Notes under the pieces: generated by a model | Told to the model about the DNA's origin: nothing | Database searches by the model: none | The model's input: only the letters and a program-made list of their open reading frames with translations | In this document: piece after piece, positions 16,149 to 25,240 of the stretch | How the letters are laid out: every line of letters starts with the position of its first letter | How positions within the stretch are numbered: the first letter of the stretch is position 1 | Assembly: GCA_947627285.1 (NCBI GenBank) | Contig: CANQVL010000027.1 | Span: 1 to 37,420 of the forward strand | DNA from: an uncultured Oscillospiraceae bacterium | GTDB lineage: Bacteria > Bacillota > Clostridia > Oscillospirales > Oscillospiraceae | Direction: 5' to 3' | DNA: 37,420 bases | Translations under genes and position numbers: made by a program

Positions 16149-19130
16149 ATGCGAAAAATTTTACCGATTCTGCTGGCGGTGGCTTTGCTGTTTTCTCTCG
16201 TCCCGTGCGCGTTGGCGGAGGAGGGACCTGACGCGCAGGCCAATGAAAACCTAGATGATATTTGGCTTCTTGTCTATTTTGAAGGTGAAGATGTGCCGAC
16301 CGTCGTTAGATCTGACAAGCTTATGGAGAATGATTTTAATTTTAACGGAGTTAGCGTTAACTGGTATGATTATCAATTTGGCGAAGGCACCGGATATGGC
16401 AGATGGAAGATTTCGACACTTACAGCTTTATTTGAGGGACTTTCCAAGGGCTCCTGTACAATTGATGACTCGCAGAAAAAGATAGATATTTCAAAACCGA
16501 TTGAGTTGCATTTCTTTAACAAAGACGGAGCGAACAAGACAATTGGAAAAAAGCTGGTCTTTGCCTCCACGTCAGAAAAGCCCGATGATGCCGCAGTCGC
16601 GGCTGTGGATGAGAGCGACACCATCACCATCTACACCGACGATTTTAAGTTTGTGAACGATTCGACGGCCATTCCCGCCGGTTTGGACGTTTCAAGTCAA
16701 GATTATGAAAATAACACAATCACCTTTGAAAAAGGTTTGGAAATCAAGAGCGGCGCTTCTGTGAAATTTTCCCATAATGCAAATAAAAAATACAAAAACC
16801 AAAGCCGATCCTGGGTTTCCGCGCAGATGACCTGCGTCTTCGGCGGTGATCTCGTGGTGGACGAGGGCGGAAATCTGTCGGTGGAAGGGCACAAGGCTCC
16901 TCCGGAATGGACGGTCACCACGCCTGGCGTTGACCAGAAGCCGTACAGAGGTTATGATGATGACGGCACAATCTTTGAATTCAGCGGCACACAGTTCCAA
17001 AACAGCGGAGACGTTACCCTGACCGGCGTTCATGTGAAGGGTGAGAACATGAACAACGAGCCTGTCATGGTAAATAACGGGAGCCTGACGTTGGAGGAAA
17101 GAAAAACAACGTCGGGAGAGGGGGCCCGGAACACCGTTACGCTGGTGGAGACGGACAGCACCGCCACCGCCGCCATTGAGTGCGGCGAAAGCTCCACCCT
17201 CACGGTGAAGGATGACAGCCAGATAAAGTCAAACTATAAAAAGGCGGCAGACCTGGAAGCCGGTTCCACCTTCTCCGACGGCACTACCACGACAAAAGTG
17301 GGAGAGGGTTATGCTGAATCCTACGTTGACAACACCGGCAGTCTTGTCCTGAAAGCCAACGAGGACGATATGGTGTCCAAGGTGGATAAGCCCAGTGTGG
17401 AGGCGAATGTTGATAAAGTCAGCGGAGAAGATGGAGATAAGCAAGCGTTGACCGAAGCCCTCGGCGGTATCACGGCGGACCTGCCCATGGTGGAGCAGAA
17501 CGACGCCGCCAGCGAATGGGCGAACGAGAGTAAGACCGGGACTGTCAAAGAGCAGATGAAGGGTGCCACCGGAAAAGAACCTGAAGCCATTGAGGAGGTC
17601 TACATCCACGTTCTGACCATTGTCGAAACAACGGTGGAGGCATACGACAAGGACGCCGGCGTCCTCACGCTGGACATCACACCGTATTATGAGGTCGTAG
17701 CTACTACGGCGGAGGATAAGGACAAAATTGTTCTGCCGGAAGAGGCAACGGAGGACGAAACCATCAACGCCGTTGAACTTGACAAAAAGCCTTTGCAGGT
17801 CGAAGCTGATGTACCAATGACGATCAAATTGCCCGACGGCTTCGGAGGCGGATTGGACGGAAGCGCTAAAATAATTATTGTCCATGACCATGACGGACAA
17901 GTTTACCGTTATAACGGGACAATTGACTTCCCAAATAAAACGGTGAGCTTTACCGCGAAAGGTTTTTCAACCTTCACGGTAGTCTTGCTTAAGAACGGTA
18001 TGCTCACCGAGCTGGAATCCTCGGAAGGAACTATGGGAACGTTTATCCCCAGCACAACGGATTATACCGTCAACGTCCCCTACAACGTTTCCGACCTGAC
18101 CCTCACCGCGACGGCGGCGGTAAAGGGAGACAAGGTTGAAGCAAAATTCGGAGAAAGCCCGTTGACACCCGTCAAAGGCGAGGATTCGGATAAGGATGTT
18201 TACACCATCTCCGTCAGTGACCTTGTGGTTGGCGAGAACAAGGTTGAGATTACGGTGACGCACGGCAGCGGTGATCCCACCACCTACACCGTCACCATCG
18301 TCCGCGCGGCGTATGTGCCGCCTGCGCCTTCGACTTACTCTGTGAAGGTCGAGGAGGTGGAGAACGCCGAGGTGGAGCTTTCCGCCACGAGTGCCACGGC
18401 AGGGACGGAAATCACCGTCACCGTGACCCCCGACGAGAATTACCACGTCTCCGGCGTCACCGTCACCGCCGCCAACGGCGCGGCAGTCGCTGTCACGGAC
18501 AACAAGGACGGCACCTACACCTTCACAATGCCCGCCTCCAACGTCACCGTCGCGGCGGAGGTCTACGAGTGCCCGTCGCTGGCGTTCCCCGACATCGACT
18601 TGACGGAATGGTATCACGAGGGCGTGGACTACGCCATAGCCCACAACCTTATGCGCGGCATTGACGTTGGCGTGTTCGCACCCGAAAAGACCGTCACCCG
18701 CGCGGAAATGGCGGGGATCCTCTGGAACCTTGAGGGTCAACCCGAGGTCGAAGCCGAGATCCCCTTCCCCGACGTTGCTGAAAACGAGTGGTACACCGAG
18801 GCGATCCGCTGGGCGGCAAGCGCGGGCATAATCAAAGGCTACGACACCGGCAATTTCGGGCCCAATGACACCATCACCCGCGAGCAGATGGCGGCGATGC
18901 TGTACTTCTACGAGCAGAAGATCGGCTCCGGCGGCTTTGCGGAGGACGATACGTTTGACCTGACCTTCGACGACGCCGCGGAGATCTCCGACTGGGCGCG
19001 GGAGGCGGTGGCTTGGTGCACGATTAAGGGCGTCATCACGGGCAGCGAGAACAAATTCAACCCCGCCGACACGTCCAAGAGGTCGGACCTCGCCACTATC
19101 CTGGCGCTCTACGATAAACTCGCGAAATAA
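16149..19130 (+). CDS. SLH-domain surface protein, putatively phase-variable
   Basis: The 993-residue product is a secreted cell-wall protein. A signal peptide (MRKILPILLAVALLFSLVPC, cut after ALA at about 23) precedes a variable N-terminal region to about residue 610 with beta-helix-like and adhesin-like stretches. A cadherin-like beta-sandwich repeat covers about 612-720. A beta module with GTYTFTMPASNVTV follows at about 730-806. Three SLH repeats end the protein (807-993: AFPDIDLTEWY, PFPDVAENEWY, DFDD-like), and these anchor it to pyruvylated wall polymer. GAGGAGG sits 9 nt before ATG 16149. No promoter is convincing between site R and the start, so expression should depend on the invertible segment. 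The codons for about residues 30-220 are more AT-rich than the rest, which hints at a mosaic origin. Confidence 0.85.
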   Translation: MRKILPILLAVALLFSLVPCALAEEGPDAQANENLDDIWLLVYFEGEDVPTVVRSDKLMENDFNFNGVSVNWYDYQFGEGTGYGRWKISTLTALFEGLSKGSCTIDDSQKKIDISKPIELHFFNKDGANKTIGKKLVFASTSEKPDDAAVAAVDESDTITIYTDDFKFVNDSTAIPAGLDVSSQDYENNTITFEKGLEIKSGASVKFSHNANKKYKNQSRSWVSAQMTCVFGGDLVVDEGGNLSVEGHKAPPEWTVTTPGVDQKPYRGYDDDGTIFEFSGTQFQNSGDVTLTGVHVKGENMNNEPVMVNNGSLTLEERKTTSGEGARNTVTLVETDSTATAAIECGESSTLTVKDDSQIKSNYKKAADLEAGSTFSDGTTTTKVGEGYAESYVDNTGSLVLKANEDDMVSKVDKPSVEANVDKVSGEDGDKQALTEALGGITADLPMVEQNDAASEWANESKTGTVKEQMKGATGKEPEAIEEVYIHVLTIVETTVEAYDKDAGVLTLDITPYYEVVATTAEDKDKIVLPEEATEDETINAVELDKKPLQVEADVPMTIKLPDGFGGGLDGSAKIIIVHDHDGQVYRYNGTIDFPNKTVSFTAKGFSTFTVVLLKNGMLTELESSEGTMGTFIPSTTDYTVNVPYNVSDLTLTATAAVKGDKVEAKFGESPLTPVKGEDSDKDVYTISVSDLVVGENKVEITVTHGSGDPTTYTVTIVRAAYVPPAPSTYSVKVEEVENAEVELSATSATAGTEITVTVTPDENYHVSGVTVTAANGAAVAVTDNKDGTYTFTMPASNVTVAAEVYECPSLAFPDIDLTEWYHEGVDYAIAHNLMRGIDVGVFAPEKTVTRAEMAGILWNLEGQPEVEAEIPFPDVAENEWYTEAIRWAASAGIIKGYDTGNFGPNDTITREQMAAMLYFYEQKIGSGGFAEDDTFDLTFDDAAEISDWAREAVAWCTIKGVITGSENKFNPADTSKRSDLATILALYDKLAK

Positions 19131-19145
19131 CTCAGCTTTCTTCTT

Positions 19146-19206
19146 TATCACCTCAAATTCCCACCCCCGGGTCGGCACCCCCGACCCGGAGGAACGGGGA
19201 AGAAAA
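19146..19206 (+). repeat. SLH 3'-UTR module, copy 1
   Basis: The stretch that starts TATCACCTCAAATTCCCACC and contains a GGGTCGG/CCGACCC stem recurs after the second SLH gene at 36153-36215. In both copies it starts within about 16 bp of the SLH stop and leads into a terminator hairpin. The two SLH genes therefore share a duplicated unit that extends past the coding sequence. Confidence 0.7.
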
Positions 19207-19210
19207 ATCC

Positions 19211-19240
19211 CACGGGCAGCGGTAAACACCGCTGCCCGTG
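19211..19240 (+). terminator. Terminator hairpin of the SLH gene
   Basis: Perfect 13-bp arms CACGGGCAGCGGT / ACCGCTGCCCGTG enclose an AAAC loop. The T-run is poor. A smaller stem, CCCCGG-TTCTA-CCGGGG, lies at 19273-19289. From 19241 to 19386 nothing else is seen. Confidence 0.65.
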
Positions 19241-19386
19241 TTACGTTGGTGCATTTATGCGTGGAAAACAATCCCCGGTTCTACCGGGGGGTAGAAAAAG
19301 GGCGAAGCCAAAAAATAATCGGCGAGCTAAATGCAAGCCGATACAATGAGTAATTGGTAGAAATAAAACACACTGCATTATGCTGA

Positions 19387-19727
19387 TTGTGCAAGACTAG
19401 GTATGGAACCGGGTGCCGGTCAACCGTGCGGAAAAGAAGTCCACGCGCTACAGTTGTCTATGAGAACAACGGTGAGGGAAATTCTGAATATACGTTTGAA
19501 CCGGTGAGAGGAATTAAGTATTTACGCTTTGAGAATAACGGAACGTACTACAACATTTCTTTCACGCCTGAATTTAATAGTTATAATTTCAGCGTGGACA
19601 GCAATGTTGAACGCCTGACACTCACACCCCAACTTGCGTCGCGCGAAACACAAAAAGTGATCTAATACTGCACCGTGAAGGTAAACGGCGAAGTAAAGTC
19701 TTCTGCCGGCATTGATACCCCATATAC
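19387..19727 (+). pseudogene. Fragment of a surface protein (cadherin-like repeat)
   Basis: An open stretch to 19665 includes YTFEPVRGIKYLRFENNGTY and FTPEFNSYNFSVDSNVERLT. The second part matches the consensus of cadherin-like beta-sandwich repeats in gut surface proteins. After the stop at 19663-19665 another frame continues with TVKVNGEVKSSAG, the usual next strand of that domain, so a stop or frameshift has broken the gene. No signal peptide, ribosome binding site or wall anchor is present. It is a leftover of a surface protein gene. Confidence 0.5.
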
Positions 19728-19934
19728 TTGGTCAATCTTGTTGACAACAGTGTGAATATGTACGTCAATATCGTCAATATCGTCAATATCCTATACGTTG
19801 GCGCCAATGGGCTTGTGGCGGAACGGTGTGATATTTCCTACGACAACTTGGATGGGAACGAGCTTTGCCGCATTAAGGACCTCCCTGCGGAGATTGAAAA
19901 GGTCCTGTCAACAAAGGATATGTCTGCCTGTTGA
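19728..19934 (+). pseudogene. Fragment of a mobile-element protein
   Basis: This 68-codon frame has three exact 9-bp repeats of CGTCAATAT (19763-19789), encoding VNI units, then DISYDNLDGNELCRIKDLPA. No start with a ribosome binding site is seen. The next frame (HAD fragment) overlaps its stop, which suggests both belonged to one longer mobile-element protein later frameshifted. The family is not certain. Confidence 0.35.
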
Positions 19935-20365
19935 GGCATAATTCAAATACGGATAGGCACGTGCGCCGCTTGTTCGTGGATATGGATGGCACCATTTGTG
20001 AGTGGAAGCCTGCGGAAAGATTTGAGGATATGTATGAGCCTGACCGGTTCTCACACATGTCCCCCAATATACCTTTCTTAAACGCATTAAAATGCCTCTA
20101 CAAGACAGGACGGTGTGAGATATATATTCTTTTCGCCGTCCTTTCAGACAGCCCATACGCACAAATAAAAAAGGATTCATGGCTTGACAAACATTTTCCT
20201 GACATAGACGCAGAAAAAGCAATCGTAATCAAATATATGAACGGAATCAACGGCACGGGTGGAACCTGGAAGAGTAGGGAAGGAGCGGTTTTGGATGGCT
20301 GCGCCTCTGAAAAAACAATTTTTGAAGAACTAATACACCAGATAAATAATAGGGCCTCGCCGTAA
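19931..20365 (+). pseudogene. Truncated HAD-type 5'-nucleotidase-like protein (ICE cargo)
   Basis: Residues RRLFVDMDGTICEWKP carry the HAD motif I (DMDGT), and the body resembles the small 5'-nucleotidase-type HAD proteins common in integrative elements of gut Firmicutes. Compared with that family the part that should carry the later acidic motif (a DD-type segment) seems to be missing between AIVI and KYMNGINGTGGTW. The catalytic site is then probably incomplete. The frame starts only at a TTG that overlaps the preceding stop, and its last codons run into the loop of a terminator hairpin at 20349-20377. It is read as a decayed fragment. Confidence 0.5.
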
Positions 20366-20377
20366 GCGAGGTCCTAT
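20349..20377. terminator. Bidirectional terminator hairpin
   Basis: ATAGGGCCTCGC pairs with GCGAGGTCCTAT (one G-T pair) around a CGTAA loop. It lies 3 bp past the stop of the minus-strand nuclease gene. T-rich DNA flanks it on both sides. Confidence 0.7.
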
Positions 20378-20380
20378 CAT

Positions 20381-21379
20381 TTATATTGATTTTGCTTTTT
20401 GCGCTTCCTTCAGAAAGCTTTCACGTTCTTCGGTAGGTATTTTGAGAAAGTTTAAAGCTTCTTCCGATGTCCAATGGTGTTCGTTTAGCATTGACCAATA
20501 CAGGTTGATTTGAGTTTCCTGTCTACCTTGTTGCCTGCCTTGCTGAATGCCTCTTTTTACACCTATTTGAATCCCGCGGTCTTCGATTCCCTGGCTCAAG
20601 TTGCACATTGCTGTGACCTCCTTTTCAACTTCACGCGTCATGGGGATATTGTACTCATTTGTCAGAATATCCCGCTTCTCGTTTTCCTTCATTTTCCCCG
20701 ACAGAAGAACTCCCAGCATTCTAAGGAGCTTATCCGTGCCAGGTTCCTCCGGATCGCCGATATTCAGCATGATGACTGTCAAGAGATCATAATGCTCGAC
20801 CGGCTCAACGGTCCTGCCGAAGACGTCTCTTTTTTGTATGGCGTATTGCGTGATCGTGTTCGCCTTTTCCTTAGGCGGGTCCATGCATATCCAGATCGAG
20901 TATACCTTTTTCAGCCTCTCATAGTGCGATTCCACAAATTCCTGTCCGTACTGGGAGGAGATCATGCGGGCGCAGTAGTATATTCCGCGCATGGTCAGCG
21001 GATACCCGGGGTTATATTTGTTCTGGGCCTCGATGTTTATGATAAGGCTCAGCCTGTCATCCGTGCCGGGGATCAGGGCTTGAAAACGGATATCGTAGGT
21101 GACCGTTCCCTCGCTCACGCTTTTGTCGCTGGTATCCTGACCGCGAATTATCGGGGACTGTCCGTCGGGGAAAACCGGCACCTCGCCGACCTGCGGCGTT
21201 CCCTCGATGTAACGCGTCTCAATGTCCTCGACACTGCAATTTAAGTATTCGGGGACACAGCGCCGCATGATCCTGGCGAGAATGGATTTCTCGGATAAAA
21301 GCCTTTTGCACGCGGCGTCATATCTGGCTTTGTCATCGGCGGAACGTATCGCCTGAGCTGTAGTTGTCTCTATGTCCAT
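20381..21379 (-). CDS. Rpn family nuclease / PD-(D/E)XK transposase-like protein
   Basis: This 332-residue protein resembles the Rpn (YhgA-like) recombination-promoting nucleases. The region VTYDIRF...LIINIEAQN (about residues 93-116) supplies the Asp and the Glu-X-Gln of a PD-(D/E)XK active site. A GYPLTMRGIYYCARMISSQY helix follows, usual for the family. Near the C-terminus lies a Gly/Gln/Arg-rich low-complexity stretch (GIQIGVKRGIQQGRQQGR). AAAGGG precedes the ATG at 21379. It stands alone between two hairpin terminators. Such genes are often numerous and move between loci in gut Clostridia; the in vivo substrate is not known. Confidence 0.85.
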   Translation of the reverse strand: MDIETTTAQAIRSADDKARYDAACKRLLSEKSILARIMRRCVPEYLNCSVEDIETRYIEGTPQVGEVPVFPDGQSPIIRGQDTSDKSVSEGTVTYDIRFQALIPGTDDRLSLIINIEAQNKYNPGYPLTMRGIYYCARMISSQYGQEFVESHYERLKKVYSIWICMDPPKEKANTITQYAIQKRDVFGRTVEPVEHYDLLTVIMLNIGDPEEPGTDKLLRMLGVLLSGKMKENEKRDILTNEYNIPMTREVEKEVTAMCNLSQGIEDRGIQIGVKRGIQQGRQQGRQETQINLYWSMLNEHHWTSEEALNFLKIPTEERESFLKEAQKAKSI

Positions 21380-21449
21380 ATTTTTATCCCTTTCTGCGGA
21401 TTTATTATATCATACTCTTTTATAATAGTCCACGTATTTTTTTGAAATA

Positions 21450-21478
21450 ATAGGGTCTCGCGCGCTGCAAGACCCTAT
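21450..21478 (-). terminator. Terminator of the decayed small-gene cluster
   Basis: ATAGGGTCT pairs with AGACCCTAT around an 11-nt loop. On the minus strand it is followed by a T-rich run. It lies 5 bp past the stop of the gene fragment at 21484 and its stem resembles the hairpin at 20349-20377. Confidence 0.65.
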
Positions 21479-21483
21479 AACGT

Positions 21484-21707
21484 TTACATTTCTCCTATGT
21501 TGCCCGCATAGACTCTGTAGAAGAATCCATCGGAGATGTTATCGTAGTCGTATTCGTTGTTTTTAAACTGCTCCCAGGTATATCCCGTAAGCTGTTCATA
21601 CGCCTTTGCCATTTCCTCCTCCGTGAGAAAAACATAGATTCGGTCATCAGGCAGCTGTCTACATCCTCTCCGACAAGCGCATAATAGGGTATCTTCTGAC
21701 CTTCCAT
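21484..21707 (-). pseudogene. Frameshifted small hypothetical gene
   Basis: Translation starts at ATG 21707 with AGGAGG 7 nt upstream (MEGQKIPYYALVGEDVD). The plausible continuation lies in another frame (QLPDDRIYVFLTEEEMAKAY, then TGYTWEQFKNNEYDYDN to the stop at 21484). A frameshift near 21660 separates the halves; the intact protein would be about 74 residues. The family is not recognised. The gene overlaps the end of the preceding small gene, as in an operon. Confidence 0.5.
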
Positions 21708-21718
21708 CACGTAGCCTC

Positions 21719-22236
21719 CTACAACTTGACCCGCACGTCCAGCGCGGTCCACGCCATGATGTCAAATATCTCCCAGGCATTAGAGTTTTTTCTTGAGTAG
21801 GTTATGTACTCGAACTCATGCAGCGCCAGAAGGTGTGTTATGCGAGCATAGCTGGGACGGGAGTCAGGGGAGACCAGGAAGTAATCATACATCCCTTCCT
21901 CACCGTTATTGACAACGATACACTCATATCCCTCGCAAACTTTTTCCGCAGAGAAACTGTCGGTTATCTCAAGACTCATTTCAGATTTGCCGAGAGCTTC
22001 GGCAAGATACTCCCCCGACTCCCTTCTGCTTCTCTTGCGAATCTCTGAGCAATCTCCCACATATCCGCTGTAGACAAGTCGCTTGAGGAGTATATGCGGT
22101 GCGCGCTCGACCAGGAGTTAAGCGCGCCCTCGATAACGACGTAGTTGGGACGTTAATCGGGGGAAGTGCGGAGCCAGTCACCGGAGCCGAGCACACCTTC
22201 ATCTATTTGCTCTGCTATGTACCCCTTCTTCTCCAT
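21719..22236 (-). pseudogene. Tandem paralogous small genes, degraded
   Basis: From ATG 22236 a frame (MEKKGYIAEQIDEGVLGSGD) hits an in-frame TAA at codon 28 (22153-22155), then continues RPNYVVIEGALNSW. A second frame ending at 21719 contains MYDYFLVSPDSRPSYARITH. The pairs DWLRTSPD*RPNYV and DYFLVSPDSRPSYA, and later MWEIAQRF and AWEIFDIM, align, so these are two diverged copies of one small domain. The second frame has only a GTG start (22060) without a good site and may be joined to the first by a frameshift. Function unknown; possibly immunity-type repeats. Confidence 0.45.
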
Positions 22237-22280
22237 GCCGGCGATAAATTTGTCTACCTCAATATAACTGTAGAATTTAT

Positions 22281-23510
22281 GGGAAGGCACTGATGGAGGA
22301 GATCAACGCCGACCGGGAGGCCAATGGGAAGAAGCCGTTCGACGACGATGACAACGGAGATTCGGACAGCGGAGAAGTTATCCACAATGAGGGCGACAAC
22401 AGCTTTGAATAGAGCGAAACGAGCGGCGAAACCGAAGAAGTTATCCCAAAAAAGAGTGCCAAGGGAAAGCTGAATCCCAACACGTCCAAGAAGAAGCGCA
22501 AGCACCGCAAGGCCAGCACCGTGGACCCGGAGAGTGGATGGTTTGAGAAGGGAGAACACAAGCATGTATTCGCGTACTCAGTCCAGACGGCCTGCGATAA
22601 GGACGGCGTGGTGTTGGGTTTCAGCGTCCACCCGGGGAACGAGAACGACGGCAGGACCTTCCCGGAGCTCATGAAGGAGCTGGAGTGGCTTCCGGTGGAG
22701 ATGATCGTGGGAGACACAGCGTACAAGACGCCGGCGATAGCGAAGCTACTCAAGGATAAGAAGATAAAACTGCTGAGTACATACAAAAGACCGCAGACGA
22801 AGAAGGGGTATTTCAAAAAGACGGACTATGTTTACGACGAGTATTACGACTGCTACATCTGCCCAAACAATGAGGAGCTGAAGTACAGCACGACGGACAG
22901 GGATGGTCTCAGGGAGTACAAGAGCGACCCGAAAAAGTGCGCGGAGTGTCCATACCTCTCCCAATGCACTCAGAGCAAAAACCACCAGAAGGTAGTGACA
23001 CGCCATGTGTGGCAGGAGTCGTTGGAGGATGCGATAGAGAACGAGTACACACCCGGACTGCGGGAGGTCTACAAGCGGAGGCAGGAGACGATCGAGCGCG
23101 TGTTTGCGATGGCGAAGGAGCTCCACGGGTTCCGCTACACGCAAGAATACGGCAGAGCGAGGCAGCGAGTCAAGGCCGCGCTCACGTACGCGTGCATGAA
23201 TTTAAAGAAGCTGGCGAGGAAACGCTGGAGCGACAAGTGGAGAGAGTACTACCGCTCCCTTGCGTCGCTCTTGGCAGGGCCTTTTTTCGGAATATACAGA
23301 ACAGCACACCGCCCCTCATCTTGGGGCGGTGTTTGTCGACAGGCTGAAAGCCACCTACTATTGAATGAGTACGGGAATTACAATCGAAACAGACAGCTTT
23401 ATGCTGAGTCCGAGCATAAAGGACAGAAATGTGAATTTTATTGTTGTATAGGACTTTTTTTTCAAAAGTCTGCAACCTGCGTACCAAAAAAGTCACAAGG
23501 TCATTTATAA
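22281..23510 (+). pseudogene. IS1182-family transposase, 5'-truncated with internal stop
   Basis: The frame carries the middle and C-terminal part of an IS1182-type DDE transposase: EEINADREANGKKPF, HVFAYSVQTACDKDGVVLG, the second Asp in VGDTAYKTPAIAK, the zinc-like CPYLSQCTQSKNHQKVV block and the catalytic Glu in QETIERVFAMAKE. The N-terminal third is missing and TAG at 22410-22412 interrupts the frame, so it cannot be active. The reading frame runs past the natural end through a CACCGCCCC/GGGGCGGTG hairpin (about 23308-23334). The IS terminal repeats could not be defined. The insertion adjoins the decayed small genes. Confidence 0.85.
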
Positions 23511-23527
23511 TGATCTTGTGACTTTTT
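23487..23527 (+). terminator. Strong hairpin before the HTH gene
   Basis: AAAAAGTCACAAGGTCA pairs with TGATCTTGTGACTTTTT (one G-T pair, 17 positions) around TTTATAA, with a T-run. It terminates upstream transcription 25 bp before the HTH gene start, or it acts as an attenuator of that gene. Confidence 0.75.
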
Positions 23528-23552
23528 CCTTTACGGAACAGGGGGCGGAGAA

Positions 23553-24191
23553 ATGATAGATTTTGGACTGTACTGCCGGATAGCGGAGTACATTGATAAG
23601 CTGAGGGAGTTCTCCGGCCTTGGCGACGACGCTGAGTTGTTCATACAGTATCTGGTAGAAAAGGACGAGGGAGAGAGGGCGGTCCGGGAGTTCATTTGCG
23701 GCTGTGACCGGCGGACTGTCCTGCAGCTGATGGATTATTTCGGACCAGACCCAAAGGTGAGTGGGCTCCTGAAGGGGCGTCTCAAGGAGCTTGACGGCGG
23801 AACGGAGCTGGTTGTCGGCGGCGAGGGGCCCGGAAGCATCCGACCTGAGGAGCCGTCGTTTTATCAGTATCTCTGCCAGATGATAGAGAGGCACGGCTTC
23901 AGCTCCGAGGCGGAATTTTACAAGCACATATCCATGTCCCGGCAGACCTTTGCGAAGCTGAGAAGTCCCGACGCATCTATCAGTCGAAACCACGCGCTTC
24001 TCATGACCGTGGGGCTGAGGCTCAATTACCAGGAGGCAATAGAATTTATGAGACACGCCGGCTATGTGTTCCGTGGCAGTGACAAGAGGGAGTGCATCAT
24101 CCTCTATGTCATCAGGAACGTAAATTATACGCTCTCCCTTATGGAAGAGATCCTTTGCAGCTTCAATCAGAGACCGCTTGTGGACTATTGA
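23553..24191 (+). CDS. HTH-domain protein, first gene of the dynamin cluster
   Basis: The 212-residue product has a poorly conserved N-terminal half and a C-terminal helical HTH-like domain (about residues 98-205). Its key segments are FYQYLCQMIERHG, EAEFYKHISMSRQTFAKLRS, HALLMTVGLRLNYQEAIEFM and RHAGYVF. This XRE-like fold is often found beside TerD, macro-domain and other stress or defence genes in Firmicutes, and may bind RNA or DNA or act as an adaptor. The ATG follows GGGGGCGGAG. It is read in the same direction as the M48 and dynamin genes, 120 bp upstream of them. Its target is unknown. Confidence 0.65.
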   Translation: MIDFGLYCRIAEYIDKLREFSGLGDDAELFIQYLVEKDEGERAVREFICGCDRRTVLQLMDYFGPDPKVSGLLKGRLKELDGGTELVVGGEGPGSIRPEEPSFYQYLCQMIERHGFSSEAEFYKHISMSRQTFAKLRSPDASISRNHALLMTVGLRLNYQEAIEFMRHAGYVFRGSDKRECIILYVIRNVNYTLSLMEEILCSFNQRPLVDY

Positions 24192-24196
24192 TAATT

Positions 24197-24213
24197 GTCG
24201 CCGAAAAGGCGAC
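24197..24213 (+). promoter_or_regulatory. Small hairpin between HTH gene and M48 gene
   Basis: GTCGCC-GAAAA-GGCGAC forms a 6-bp stem 5 bp past the HTH gene stop. It lacks a T-run, so it is more likely an RNA-processing or attenuation element than a terminator. No clear promoter is seen in 24214-24311. Confidence 0.4.
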
Positions 24214-24311
24214 CACATGACCCCCCGGCGATGATAGTATTTACGTCAGGAAGGGGGAAAGAGAGCAGGAAGACTTGAAATAACCAAGCAGACAGAAAAG
24301 GAGACAGAGCA

Positions 24312-25217
24312 ATGAATACAGAGAAATTTTATGTGGAAGCGCCGGAATTTGATGAATCCTTCGGCACCGGAAAAAGCAAGGGACCCCGGAGGGATTACGC
24401 CCATCAGATGGATGGCGCGATCATCAAGATGTTGAACAATAAGACCGTCAACAACGCCATGCGGCAGGTGGTGGATCTGCTGGCAAACCTGCCTGAGACG
24501 GCGGAGAAGATCGCCAGCGGAGTGCCCATATCCCCGAGAAGCTATCCGGACATGTCAAGTATACTGAAGGAGTGTACCGAATATCTTGGCATTGAGACCC
24601 CCAGGGCCTACATATCCAGCAGCCTTCCCGGTCTCAACGCCGCCACCTTCGGAAGCGACGAGGAGCCTTATTTGTTCATAAGCCCCCTGCTTGCCAAATC
24701 CATGAGTAAGCAGCAGCTTAAGTTCGTTATCGGACATGAGTGTGGGCATATCGCCATGGGGCACATGATGTACCACACGCTTGTAAACTACGCCACGCTG
24801 GCCTCCTCGCTGATCCCGATGGTGGGACCAATCATCGGCACCGTTGGCACGCTCCCGTTGAACGCATGGTCAAGACGGTCCGAAATCACGGCGGATAGGG
24901 CGGGATTCCTGTGCTGCGGCGACCTGGAGACAGCCAAGAGGACCCTGTTGCAGCTCCAGATGCCCTTCATGGAGGCCGCCGAGGTGGACATGGACGAGTA
25001 TGTCAGAAACTCCGAGAAATATCTGAAGGGAAGCGCCATCCGTCGACTTGGAGAGTACAACGACGCCCATCCAATCATCCCTAAGAGGATGCACGCCCTT
25101 GACGAGTTCGCGTCCAGTCAGCTCTATTACAGCGCCATCGGCGAGGATGCGCCCCGCGGCGCTATTGACGACGCCGAACTCAACAAAAGGATCGAGGAGA
25201 TCGTTAAAGTTATTTGA
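24312..25217 (+). CDS. M48 family metallopeptidase (OMA1/HtpX-like)
   Basis: The 301-residue protein has the zinc metallopeptidase signature HECGH at residues 142-146 and the third ligand Glu191 in SEITADRAG, with Asp195. This is the M48 pattern shared by HtpX, OMA1 and BepA-type peptidases. A moderately hydrophobic stretch follows the active helix (about 157-185), so it may sit at the membrane. There is no N-terminal signal peptide. GGAG lies about 8-10 nt before ATG. It precedes the dynamin genes with a 23-bp gap. By analogy with OMA1 it may process a partner protein under stress; the substrate here is unknown and could be a dynamin-like neighbour. Confidence 0.9.
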   Translation: MNTEKFYVEAPEFDESFGTGKSKGPRRDYAHQMDGAIIKMLNNKTVNNAMRQVVDLLANLPETAEKIASGVPISPRSYPDMSSILKECTEYLGIETPRAYISSSLPGLNAATFGSDEEPYLFISPLLAKSMSKQQLKFVIGHECGHIAMGHMMYHTLVNYATLASSLIPMVGPIIGTVGTLPLNAWSRRSEITADRAGFLCCGDLETAKRTLLQLQMPFMEAAEVDMDEYVRNSEKYLKGSAIRRLGEYNDAHPIIPKRMHALDEFASSQLYYSAIGEDAPRGAIDDAELNKRIEEIVKVI

Positions 25218-25240
25218 TTTAAATGATTGGAGGAATAAAA

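Noticed and set aside
19763-19789. Three 9-bp repeats as a CRISPR or iteron array
   Set aside because: There are no spacers, the copies are contiguous and coding (VNI units), and no replication or cas gene is near.
22281-23510. Intact mobile IS element
   Set aside because: The transposase lacks its N-terminus and has an internal TAG, and terminal inverted repeats could not be found.
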